The position numbers were made by a program, and so were the translations under genes. 12,498 nt of DNA from Pseudomonadota bacterium. GTDB lineage: Bacteria > Pseudomonadota > Alphaproteobacteria > Rhizobiales > Kaistiaceae. The stretch covers positions 1 to 12,498 of the forward strand of contig JAEZEN010000067.1 in assembly GCA_023433185.1 (NCBI GenBank). The letters are read 5' to 3'. The notes under the pieces were generated by a model. The model saw only the letters and a program-made list of their open reading frames with translations, was not told the origin of the DNA and ran no database searches. Shown piece after piece: positions 6,650 through 12,498 of the stretch. Within the stretch, counting starts at the first letter, position 1; the number at the start of each line of letters is the position of its first letter.

Positions 6650-7710
6650 GAGGATTCCGCCGGTGCGGCGCCGCGGCGCTGATCGTTTCCTGCCTTGCGA
6701 CGGGCATCGCTTCGGGACCGGTCCTAGCGGCCGGCCCGGGCCTTCGCCAGATCGAGGTCTCGGCCAAGCCGATTGAGCGCTTCCTGCCGATGAGCGACGA
6801 GACCCGCTTCGGCGCGCTCGAGTTCCGCGGCGGGCTCGAGCTCTCGGCGTCGACCTCCGACTTCTCGGGCCTCTCCGGACTGGACTTCGCCTCCGATGGC
6901 CGCCTCTACGCGGTCACCGACCGCGGGTACTGGGTGCGGGCGCGGGCGCTCATCGAGGAGGGCAGGCTCGTCGGGGTCGCCGACGTCTTCGTCGCGCCCA
7001 TCCTCAACCACGCCGGTCATCCGGTGTCGGGCAAGAAATGGAGCGACGCCGAGGGCCTGCGCTTCACCGAGCGGAACGGGCAGGAGACCGCCCTCGTCGT
7101 CTTCGAGCGGAGCAACGACGTCCGCGCCTTTGCCGGCCCCGACTTCCCGCTGTCGCGGTCGGTCGACGTGCCGCTGCCGGCGGGGACGAAGAAGATGAGC
7201 GGCCGCGACGGCGCGGAGGCGATCGCGATCGCACCGCCGGCCAGCCCCGTCGCCGGCGGCATGGTGGTCATCGCCGAGGTTCTTCGCGATACCGCCGGGA
7301 ACACCCAGGCCTGGATCGTCGGGGGGCGCGATCCCGGCGACGTCTCGGTGGCGCGCCAGGGCGGCTACGATGTCTCCGATGCCGAGTTCCTGCCCGACGG
7401 CGATCTCCTCCTCCTCGAACGGCGCCTGGGGCTGCCGCTCGGGCTGTCGATCCGCATCCGCCGGATTCCGGCGGCCGAGATCCGGCCGGGGCGCACGATC
7501 GACGGCGCGGTGATCTTCGAGGCGGCGCTCGGCCACCAGATCGACAACATGGAGGGCCTGGCCGTCACCGAAGGGCCGGATGGCGAGACGCTCCTCGCGC
7601 TGGTCTCGGACGACAACCTGAATCCGCTGCAGCGCACGCTTCTCCTCCTCTTCGCCCTGATGGACGAGCAGGAGGCGACGTCCCTGCCGGCCGGCCCGGC
7701 GCCTGAATGA
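6646..7710 (+). CDS. Exported esterase-like/phytase-like family protein
   Basis: Starting at GTG 6646, within a GTGA overlap with the cobT stop, the product has 354 residues. Residues 1-28 form a Sec signal peptide (basic MRGFRR, hydrophobic [13 protein letters not shown], cleavage expected after VLA). A Cys at 16 sits in a lipobox-like LIVSC, but the hydrophobic stretch before it is short, so a soluble periplasmic protein is preferred. The mature part has beta-propeller-like repeats: [21 protein letters not shown] (74-94), [10 protein letters not shown] (131-140), [24 protein letters not shown] (243-259), NMEGLAV (301-307) and [20 protein letters not shown] (317-336). These match the family annotated as 'esterase-like activity of phytase' (Pfam PF13449, from memory). 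Paired carboxylates at 134/136 and 245/247 could hold calcium. The substrate is unknown and the phytase label is a family name, not proof of phytase activity. The coupling with cobT is probably positional. Confidence 0.82.
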   Translation: MRGFRRCGAAALIVSCLATGIASGPVLAAGPGLRQIEVSAKPIERFLPMSDETRFGALEFRGGLELSASTSDFSGLSGLDFASDGRLYAVTDRGYWVRARALIEEGRLVGVADVFVAPILNHAGHPVSGKKWSDAEGLRFTERNGQETALVVFERSNDVRAFAGPDFPLSRSVDVPLPAGTKKMSGRDGAEAIAIAPPASPVAGGMVVIAEVLRDTAGNTQAWIVGGRDPGDVSVARQGGYDVSDAEFLPDGDLLLLERRLGLPLGLSIRIRRIPAAEIRPGRTIDGAVIFEAALGHQIDNMEGLAVTEGPDGETLLALVSDDNLNPLQRTLLLLFALMDEQEATSLPAGPAPE

Positions 7711-7714
7711 GAAA

Positions 7715-7736
7715 CGGCGCCCGAAGGCGCCGCTTT
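7715..7736. terminator. Hairpin terminator between two convergent genes
   Basis: CGGCGCC (7715-7721) pairs with GGCGCCG (7726-7732) around a CGAA loop, followed by CTTT. It begins 5 nt after the stop of the exported esterase-like gene and lies 22 bp beyond the rpmB stop on the other strand (GAAA precedes it, so TTTC follows on that strand). It could serve both convergent transcripts. Confidence 0.65.
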
Positions 7737-7758
7737 CGCTCGGATTTCGTCGCGGCGC

Positions 7759-8052
7759 CTACTGGGCCGGGACGGCCGTGCGCTTCTCGATCTGCCGCTT
7801 GAGGCGACGGGCGTTGATCGACAGGTCGGTATCGCTCGCCTTGAGCAGGAACTTGTCGAGACCGCCGCGATGCTCGACCGAGCGGAGCGCGTGGGAGGTG
7901 ATCCGCAGTCGCACGCTCTGGCCGAGCGCATCGCTGATCAGCGTCACCTGGCTCAGGTTCGGCATGAAGCGGCGCTTCGACTTGTTGTTCGCGTGGCTGA
8001 CATTGTTGCCGGTCAGGACCGCCTTTCCGGTCAGTTCACAGCGCCGGGCCAT
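7759..8052 (-). CDS. rpmB: 50S ribosomal protein L28
   Basis: The 97-residue basic protein begins [20 protein letters not shown], the highly conserved L28 N-terminus, followed by [12 protein letters not shown] (22-33), the rRNA-binding hallmark. The C-terminal extension with [16 protein letters not shown] (63-78) is typical of alphaproteobacterial L28. Only one Cys (C5) is present, so this is the zinc-independent form. L28 is a structural component of the large subunit. The start at 8052 has AAAAGGA with a 7-nt spacer upstream and matches the family exactly; the frame stays open further upstream but those residues are not conserved. The gene stands alone on the minus strand, with its own promoter and a bidirectional hairpin after it. 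Confidence 0.97.
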   Translation of the reverse strand: MARRCELTGKAVLTGNNVSHANNKSKRRFMPNLSQVTLISDALGQSVRLRITSHALRSVEHRGGLDKFLLKASDTDLSINARRLKRQIEKRTAVPAQ

Positions 8053-8071
8053 GGCGTCATCCTTTTCAGTG

Positions 8072-8114
8072 CCCGTGGGACGGGTCCCGCCTTCTGGCGA
8101 GTGACTTCCGTCAC
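8072..8114 (-). promoter_or_regulatory. Structured leader of rpmB mRNA
   Basis: Within the predicted leader, GTGAC (8101-8105) and GTCAC (8110-8114) form a hairpin with a GGAA loop on the mRNA. Closer to the RBS, two small stems exclude each other: 8072-8076 with 8080-8084, or 8077-8081 with 8084-8088. Their position 6 nt or more upstream of the Shine-Dalgarno sequence would permit translational control, but stems this short are common in GC-rich DNA. Confidence 0.3.
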
Positions 8115-8133
8115 GGAGGTTCGGAAAGGCGCC

Positions 8134-8162
8134 TCTATAGTGAGCCGGCGGTCGGGCGTCAA
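8134..8162 (-). promoter_or_regulatory. Sigma70-type promoter of rpmB
   Basis: On the minus strand TTGACG (8162-8157) and TATAGA (8139-8134) are separated by exactly 17 bp. This is a near-consensus pair and the only good one in the gap upstream of rpmB. Transcription should begin near 8127, giving a leader of about 75 nt before the start codon at 8052. Confidence 0.65.
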
Positions 8163-8298
8163 GGACGCCGGTCACGGCATCGGGGGTTTTGGCGAGGCGG
8201 ATACGCGCCTATTGTGGGCGATGGTGGCGCCGAATCACCGACGGTTGCGAGCCGGGTATATCGAGTTAGGGCCGGGATCTTCCGGCAGGCGTGTCGCA

Positions 8299-9168
8299 AT
8301 GAGGCCCATGTCCGCTTGGCGGATTCCATTCGGGGAGCGCAGCCGGCATCTCACCGGCCTCTTGGCCGTGCTCGCCGTCATGGCTGGATCGGGTGCCGGG
8401 TCGGTCGCGCTCGATTCAAGCGGCATCACCGATTTTCGCGCCACCTACGTCATTACCCTCGGCGGGACGGTGATTGGCCGGGCATCGGCCGAAAGCAAGT
8501 TCACCGGCAGTTCCTACGTCGCGGCGATCAAAGGGTCGACCAGCGGCATGTCGCGCATGGTCACCGACGCCACGGCCGCCCTGTCGGGGTCGGGCCAGAT
8601 CGCCGGCAAGCGTATCCTGCCGGCGTCGTTCTCGCTCGACACGCTGGAGAACGGATTCGAGACACGGGTCCGGATGGCGATGAAGTCGGGAAAGGTCACC
8701 GATGTGCTCGCGGAGCCGAGCCTCTCCAGGGCCCCCGACCGTATCCCCATCACCCCGCTCCACAAGACCGACGTGGTCGATCCGCTCGGCGCCTTCCTCG
8801 TTCCGGTCGATCGTCCCGGACGGCAGGCCTGCGAGCGGGTGGTCAAGGTCTTCGACGGATGGACGCGATTCGATGTCGATCTCTACTTCAAGAGCATGAA
8901 GGCGGTCGACGGGGGCAGCGACACCTATGCCGGCGAGGTCGTGGTCTGCGGTGCCCGCATGATTCCGGTCGCCGGTCACCGGCTTGGGGGCGGTTCGATC
9001 TCCGACATGGTCGACAGCGAGCGTTCCGAAATCTGGCTCGTCCCGGTGGGCGACACGGGGCTGATGGTGCCCTATCGGATCGTGATCGGCACGCGCTGGG
9101 GCGACCTGACCGTGTTCGCCACCCGCTTCACCGCAACCGCCGCCGACAGGCGCGCCGCCCTGCAGTGA
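8299..9168 (+). CDS. Exported DUF3108-type protein
   Basis: From ATG 8299 the product has 289 residues. A basic N-terminus (MRPMSAWRIPFGERSRH) precedes a hydrophobic core GLLAVLAVMAGSGAGSVA (20-37), which looks like a signal peptide. The mature protein reads DFRATYVITLGGTVIGRASA (45-64), the beta-strand pattern that opens DUF3108 proteins. It continues with ASFSLDTLENGF (109-120) and ends with SEIWLVPV (243-250) and LMVPYRIVIGTRWGDLTV (255-272). These are envelope proteins of uncertain role, sometimes compared with outer-membrane or lipid-binding beta folds. Two Cys (178 and 217) could form a disulfide in the periplasm. Starts at 8308 (GAGG 3 nt upstream) or 8221 are also in frame; 8299 is preferred because it places the hydrophobic core correctly. 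The gene sits on the opposite strand from rpmB, upstream of the helicase. Confidence 0.75.
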   Translation: MRPMSAWRIPFGERSRHLTGLLAVLAVMAGSGAGSVALDSSGITDFRATYVITLGGTVIGRASAESKFTGSSYVAAIKGSTSGMSRMVTDATAALSGSGQIAGKRILPASFSLDTLENGFETRVRMAMKSGKVTDVLAEPSLSRAPDRIPITPLHKTDVVDPLGAFLVPVDRPGRQACERVVKVFDGWTRFDVDLYFKSMKAVDGGSDTYAGEVVVCGARMIPVAGHRLGGGSISDMVDSERSEIWLVPVGDTGLMVPYRIVIGTRWGDLTVFATRFTATAADRRAALQ

Positions 9169-9187
9169 GGCTGGAGGGTTATCACCG

Positions 9188-9196
9188 TTATCCACA
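9188..9196 (+). promoter_or_regulatory. Perfect DnaA-box match
   Basis: TTATCCACA is identical to the high-affinity DnaA consensus. It lies 20 bp after the stop of the DUF3108-type gene. Two weaker 7-of-9 matches lie within 70 bp: minus strand 9214-9222, and GCTTGCACA near 9255-9263. A single strong site more often marks DnaA-dependent gene control or titration than an origin. Confidence 0.45.
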
Positions 9197-9287
9197 GCCG
9201 GAGACGCGCGTCGTGTGGATTGACTCCGGACGCGGCGTCTGAGTGATCCGGGCAGCTTGCACAGCCTTGCCACGGCCGTCCGGAATT

Positions 9288-9317
9288 CCAACATGTTGGG
9301 GGTGTATCCCCGGGATA
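9288..9317. promoter_or_regulatory. Two adjacent palindromes, possible operator
   Basis: CCAACATGTTGG (9288-9299) is a perfect 12-bp palindrome. Five bases later TATCCC-C-GGGATA (9305-9317) is a second perfect inverted repeat. Their centres are about 17-18 bp apart. Dimeric repressors often bind sites of this form. They lie roughly 190-220 bp upstream of the helicase start. Confidence 0.4.
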
Positions 9318-9506
9318 GGGAAGATGTCGTAGGGAACGTGCGAGAACAGAGCCCTTGTCGCGATTCGGCCGGGTTTTGTTCCAGACTCGTTCCCTGATCA
9401 TCGCCGGAAGCGATATTTTCCGCCGTTTTCCGCCATCGCATGCTAGAGGTGGAATCCAGTCGGGTGACCCGGGGCCCTGACCTGAACGGAGCGCCTGCAG
9501 AGTCGC

Positions 9507-12498
9507 ATGAGCCTAGCGTCCCAACCCGGCGCCGCCGCCAGCAGCGGGCGGAACGTTGTCGCCGTCCTCGGTCCCACCAATACCGGCAAGACCCATCTCG
9601 CCATCGAGCGGATGCTCGCCCATTCCTCGGGGATGATCGGGCTGCCGCTCCGGCTGCTTGCCCGCGAGGTCTACAACCGCGTCGCATCGCGGGTCGGGGC
9701 CGATCAGGTCGCCCTCATCACCGGCGAGGAGAAGATCGTTCCGCCGACGGCACGCTACCGGGTCTGCACCGTCGAGGCGATGCCCTCGGAGACCGATGTC
9801 GCCTTCCTCGCGATCGACGAGATCCAGCTCGCCGGCGACCTCGAGCGCGGCCACGTCTTCACCGACCGGATGCTGCATCTCCGCGGCCGGGAGGAGACCC
9901 TCCTGCTCGGCGCGGCGACCATGCGCGGCATCGTCGCCAAGCTCCTTCCCGGCGCCAACATCGTGACCCGGCCGCGCATGTCGGTGCTTTCCTGGTCGGG
10001 CTCCAAGAAGATCACCCGGCTGCCGCGCCGGTCGGCCGCCGTCGCCTTCTCGGCGGACGAGGTCTATGCCATCGCCGAACTCATCCGCCGGCAGCGCGGC
10101 GGTGCCGCCGTCGTCCTCGGCTCGCTGAGCCCGCGCGCCAGGAACGCCCAGGTCGAGCTGTTCCAGTCGGGCGATGTCGATTTCCTCGTGGCCACCGACG
10201 CCATCGGCATGGGGCTCAACCTCGATCTCGACCACGTCGCCTTCGCCTCCGACCGGAAGTTCGACGGTTTCCAGTTCCGCAAGCTGACGGCCGCCGAACT
10301 GGGCCAGGTCGCGGGTCGCGCCGGCCGCCACATGCGCGACGGCACCTTCGGCGTGACCAGCCGCGTCGAGCCCTTCGAGGATGACCTCGTCCGGGCCCTC
10401 GAGACGCACCAGTTCCAGCCGGTCAAGATCGTGCAGTGGCGGAACCGCGACCTCGATTTCTCCTCGCTCCGGGCGCTGAAGGAGAGCCTCGACCGCCTGC
10501 CATCGGTCGAGGGCCTGAGCAAGGCGCCGCCGGCCGTCGATGTCGAGGCCCTCGCCGCCGTCTCGCGCGATCCCGCCGTCGCCGCCCAGGCCGCGTCCCG
10601 CGACATGGTCGCCCGCCTGTGGGAGGCGTGCCAGGTGCCGGACTACCGGAAGATCGCGCCCGCCAACCATGCCGAGCTCGTCACCACGCTCTTCGGCTTC
10701 CTGGCGCGTTCCGGCCGCATTTCGGACGACTGGCTCGACCGCCAGGTCACCTACGCGGATCGGAGCGAGGGCGACATCGATACCCTGTCCAACCGGATCG
10801 CCCATATCCGGACATGGACCTTCGTCGCGAACCGGCCCAACTGGCTCGACGATCCTACGCATTGGCAGGAACGCACGCGCGCTGTAGAGGATCGTCTCTC
10901 GGACGCGCTCCATGAGCGGCTGACCGCACGGTTCGTGGATCGCCGCACCAGTGTCCTGATGCGGCGACTGAAAGAGAAGGCGATGCTGGAAGCGGAGATC
11001 ACGACGACCGGCGATGTTCTGGTCGAGGGGCAGCATGTCGGCCGGCTGGCGGGGTTCCGCTTCGAGGCGGACGCCGCGGCCGACGGCACCGACATCAAGG
11101 CGCTTCGCGCTGCCGCGGGCAAGGCGCTTGCCGGCGAGATCGCCGACCGGGCCGAGAAGGTGGCGACGTCGCCCAATCCGGATTTCGTCCTTGCTTCCGA
11201 CGGCACGCTCCGCTGGCGCGGCGCCGTGATCGCCCGGATCGGGGAGGGCGACAGTATCCTCAGACCCCGGCTGATCCTCCTCTCCGACGACGTGCTTGCC
11301 GCCGGACCGCGCGAGCGCGTCCAGGCGCGCATCGACCTGTGGCTCGCAAGCCGCATCGAGACGCAGCTCAAGCCGCTGGTCGACCTTTCGACAGCCGAGA
11401 CCCTCCCGCCGGCGGCGCGCGGCATCGCCTTCCGCCTGGTCGAGAATCTCGGCGTCGTCGAGCGCACCGAGATCGCCGAGGAGGTGAAGTCGCTCGACCA
11501 GGAATCGCGGGCCGGGATGCGCGCCCTCGGCGTCCGCTTCGGCGCGCACCACATCTATGTTCCGGCTCTCCTCAAGCCGGGTCCGGCATCGCTTCTTGCG
11601 GTGCTGTGGTCGGTCAAGCACGGCAATTCCGATCAGGCAGGCGATCTCATCCAGCTCACCGCTTCCGGCCGCACGAGCTTCAAGGCCGATGCCGCCTTCC
11701 CACGCGCGCTCTACCGGGTACTCGGCTATCGCGTCGCCGGTACCATGGCGGTCCGCGTCGACATCATGGAGCGGCTCGCCGACATCATCCGGCCGCTGCT
11801 CGCCTGGCGGCCTTCGCCCGCATCGCCCGTGCCGCCCGAAGGCGCCATCGATGGCCATGGCTTCCGCGTGACCGTGGCGATGACGTCCCTGCTCGGCTGT
11901 TCCGGCGAGGATTTCGCCTCGGTGCTTCGCGCCATCGGCTATCGGAGTGAACAGCGGCCCGCGCCGCCGACCCCGCCCATCGTCGCCGGGCCGCCGCTGC
12001 CGGACGCCGCCGACATGCCCGCCGACGTGCCGACCGGGGACATCGCGGCCGCGACCGGGGATCCTGGTGCCGATGGTGGCGACGGCGGACCCGGCACGGA
12101 TGTCGGCCCGGTCGAGCCAGATGCCGCCGACCCGGCGATGGACGACGTCGAGGACGTTTCCGTCGAAGGCGCCCCGGATGCGGCGACCGCCGCGGAGGCC
12201 GCGGGGACCGTCGTCGACGATGCGTCGGCCGCAGCGCACCCGATCGCCGGCGACGCGCCCGCCGCACCGGACGCCGCGGAGATGTCCGCCGCCGAAGCGC
12301 CCGTGACCGAAGGGTCGGTTGCCGAGGCACTTCCCCCCGGAACGGACGATGCGCCCGAGGGGACGGCCGAGCCGGCATTCATCGAGGTCTGGCGGCCCCA
12401 GAGACAGGGACGTCGGCCGGATCACCGGAGGGGCGGTCGCCCCGCGCAACGCCAGGAGAGCCGGCGCGATGGCGCCGCCCAGCCGGAGCGCGCCGAGG
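9507..12498 (+). CDS. SUV3-type superfamily 2 RNA helicase (partial, runs off the right edge)
   Basis: The open frame begins at ATG 9507, the first start after an in-frame TGA at 9483, and stays open for 997 codons to the window end. Motif I is GPTNTGKT (22-29), motif II DEIQ in FLAIDEIQLAGD (100-111), motif V ATDAIGMGLNLDLD (229-242) and motif VI QVAGRAGR (267-274). GPTNxGKT with DEIQ is the signature of SUV3, the ATP-dependent 3'-5' RNA helicase of the mitochondrial degradosome; alphaproteobacteria carry a longer homologue. After the helicase core comes a long helical region (about 300-815). This is followed by a disordered-looking Ala/Pro/Asp/Gly-rich linker (about 816-957), the motif FIEVWRP (958-964), and an Arg/Gln/Gly-rich tail still running at the edge. 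A basic tail would suit RNA binding. The ribosome-binding sequence is weak (GGAG 15 nt upstream). A role in RNA turnover or ribosome biogenesis is inferred from the family. Confidence 0.9.
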   Translation, partial: MSLASQPGAAASSGRNVVAVLGPTNTGKTHLAIERMLAHSSGMIGLPLRLLAREVYNRVASRVGADQVALITGEEKIVPPTARYRVCTVEAMPSETDVAFLAIDEIQLAGDLERGHVFTDRMLHLRGREETLLLGAATMRGIVAKLLPGANIVTRPRMSVLSWSGSKKITRLPRRSAAVAFSADEVYAIAELIRRQRGGAAVVLGSLSPRARNAQVELFQSGDVDFLVATDAIGMGLNLDLDHVAFASDRKFDGFQFRKLTAAELGQVAGRAGRHMRDGTFGVTSRVEPFEDDLVRALETHQFQPVKIVQWRNRDLDFSSLRALKESLDRLPSVEGLSKAPPAVDVEALAAVSRDPAVAAQAASRDMVARLWEACQVPDYRKIAPANHAELVTTLFGFLARSGRISDDWLDRQVTYADRSEGDIDTLSNRIAHIRTWTFVANRPNWLDDPTHWQERTRAVEDRLSDALHERLTARFVDRRTSVLMRRLKEKAMLEAEITTTGDVLVEGQHVGRLAGFRFEADAAADGTDIKALRAAAGKALAGEIADRAEKVATSPNPDFVLASDGTLRWRGAVIARIGEGDSILRPRLILLSDDVLAAGPRERVQARIDLWLASRIETQLKPLVDLSTAETLPPAARGIAFRLVENLGVVERTEIAEEVKSLDQESRAGMRALGVRFGAHHIYVPALLKPGPASLLAVLWSVKHGNSDQAGDLIQLTASGRTSFKADAAFPRALYRVLGYRVAGTMAVRVDIMERLADIIRPLLAWRPSPASPVPPEGAIDGHGFRVTVAMTSLLGCSGEDFASVLRAIGYRSEQRPAPPTPPIVAGPPLPDAADMPADVPTGDIAAATGDPGADGGDGGPGTDVGPVEPDAADPAMDDVEDVSVEGAPDAATAAEAAGTVVDDASAAAHPIAGDAPAAPDAAEMSAAEAPVTEGSVAEALPPGTDDAPEGTAEPAFIEVWRPQRQGRRPDHRRGGRPAQRQESRRDGAAQPERAE

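Larger units (their letters stand above)
9169..9506. other. 338-bp non-coding region with DnaA-box match, inverted repeats and direct repeats
   Basis: No gene is supported here. Visible elements, in order, are: a perfect DnaA-box consensus TTATCCACA (9188-9196); the palindrome GACGCGCGTC (9203-9212); a 7-of-9 DnaA-like site on the minus strand (9214-9222); GACGC-G-GCGTC (9229-9239); the 12-bp palindrome CCAACATGTTGG (9288-9299); TATCCC-C-GGGATA (9305-9317); a direct repeat TTTTCCGCC at 9416-9424 and 9426-9434, spaced 10 bp apart; and CGGGT-G-ACCCG (9461-9471). A possible -10 TAGAGG at about 9444-9449 follows the direct repeats, but no matching -35 is clear. The region must contain the helicase promoter. 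The symmetric sites suggest binding by one or more regulators. Confidence 0.6.

Noticed and set aside
6691..6693. Lipoprotein signal (Cys16) in the esterase-like protein
   Set aside because: LIVSC is only loosely lipobox-like and the hydrophobic stretch before Cys16 is too short; a standard signal-peptidase site after VLA fits better.
8053..8175. N-terminal extension of L28 upstream of 8052
   Set aside because: The L28 family starts at the [10 protein letters not shown] methionine, which has its own RBS; the extension would cross the predicted promoter region.
7870..8298. N-terminal extension of the DUF3108-type protein back to 7870
   Set aside because: It runs antisense through rpmB and its promoter, and would bury the signal peptide 140 residues inside the protein.
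9169..9506. Replication origin
   Set aside because: There is only one perfect DnaA box, no AT-rich unwinding stretch and no origin-associated genes.
9513..12449. A 978-codon open frame on the minus strand, fully opposite the helicase gene
   Set aside because: Its translation is rich in Arg, Gly, Asp, Ala and His with no recognisable fold, while the plus frame shows all SF2 helicase motifs. Long antisense frames are common where GC-rich codon bias suppresses stops.

Overview
The window looks like an ordinary chromosomal stretch from a high-GC alphaproteobacterium, probably of the order Hyphomicrobiales (Rhizobiales) or a close relative. The signs are the aerobic cobaltochelatase pair cobS/cobT beside a short J-domain gene and a bolA-type gene, an rpmB of alphaproteobacterial type, and a very long SUV3-type RNA helicase of the kind found in alphaproteobacteria and mitochondria. 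Coding density is high. I see no tRNA, rRNA, insertion sequence, phage gene or CRISPR array.

Layout. 1-80 is the last 25 codons of etfA (+). 212-1090 is a 3-hydroxybutyryl-CoA dehydrogenase gene (+), a natural partner of the electron-transfer flavoprotein in acyl-CoA oxidation. 1177-2364 is a membrane-anchored diguanylate cyclase starting at TTG (+). It converges on a bolA-family gene (2377-2637, -), which is divergent from a J-domain gene (2716-3321, +). Then come cobS (3449-4435, +), a 76-residue coiled-coil ORF pointing the opposite way (4448-4678, -), cobT (4754-6649, +), and a secreted esterase/phytase-like gene (6646-7710, +) that overlaps the cobT stop by four bases. A hairpin at 7715-7732 separates this from rpmB (7759-8052, -), which has a good sigma70-type promoter. 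A DUF3108-type exported protein follows (8299-9168, +). Next is a 338-bp non-coding region with a perfect DnaA-box match and several inverted repeats. Last is the SUV3-like helicase (9507 to beyond the window end, +).

How the genes fit together. etfA and the dehydrogenase serve acyl-CoA catabolism. CobS (AAA+ ATPase) and CobT (MIDAS/VWA subunit) are the ATPase ring partners that act with CobN, not in this window, to insert cobalt in aerobic B12 synthesis. BolA and the J protein are probably Fe-S/redox and chaperone functions. L28 and the helicase belong to translation and RNA turnover.

I do not see a clearly new multi-gene system. The observations most worth a second look are: the small opposed gene between cobS and cobT, whose convergent boundary is one hairpin carrying both stop codons; the complex non-coding region before the helicase; the putative metal site in the J protein; the heptamer repeat that builds the dehydrogenase ribosome-binding region; and the two-part tail of the helicase.
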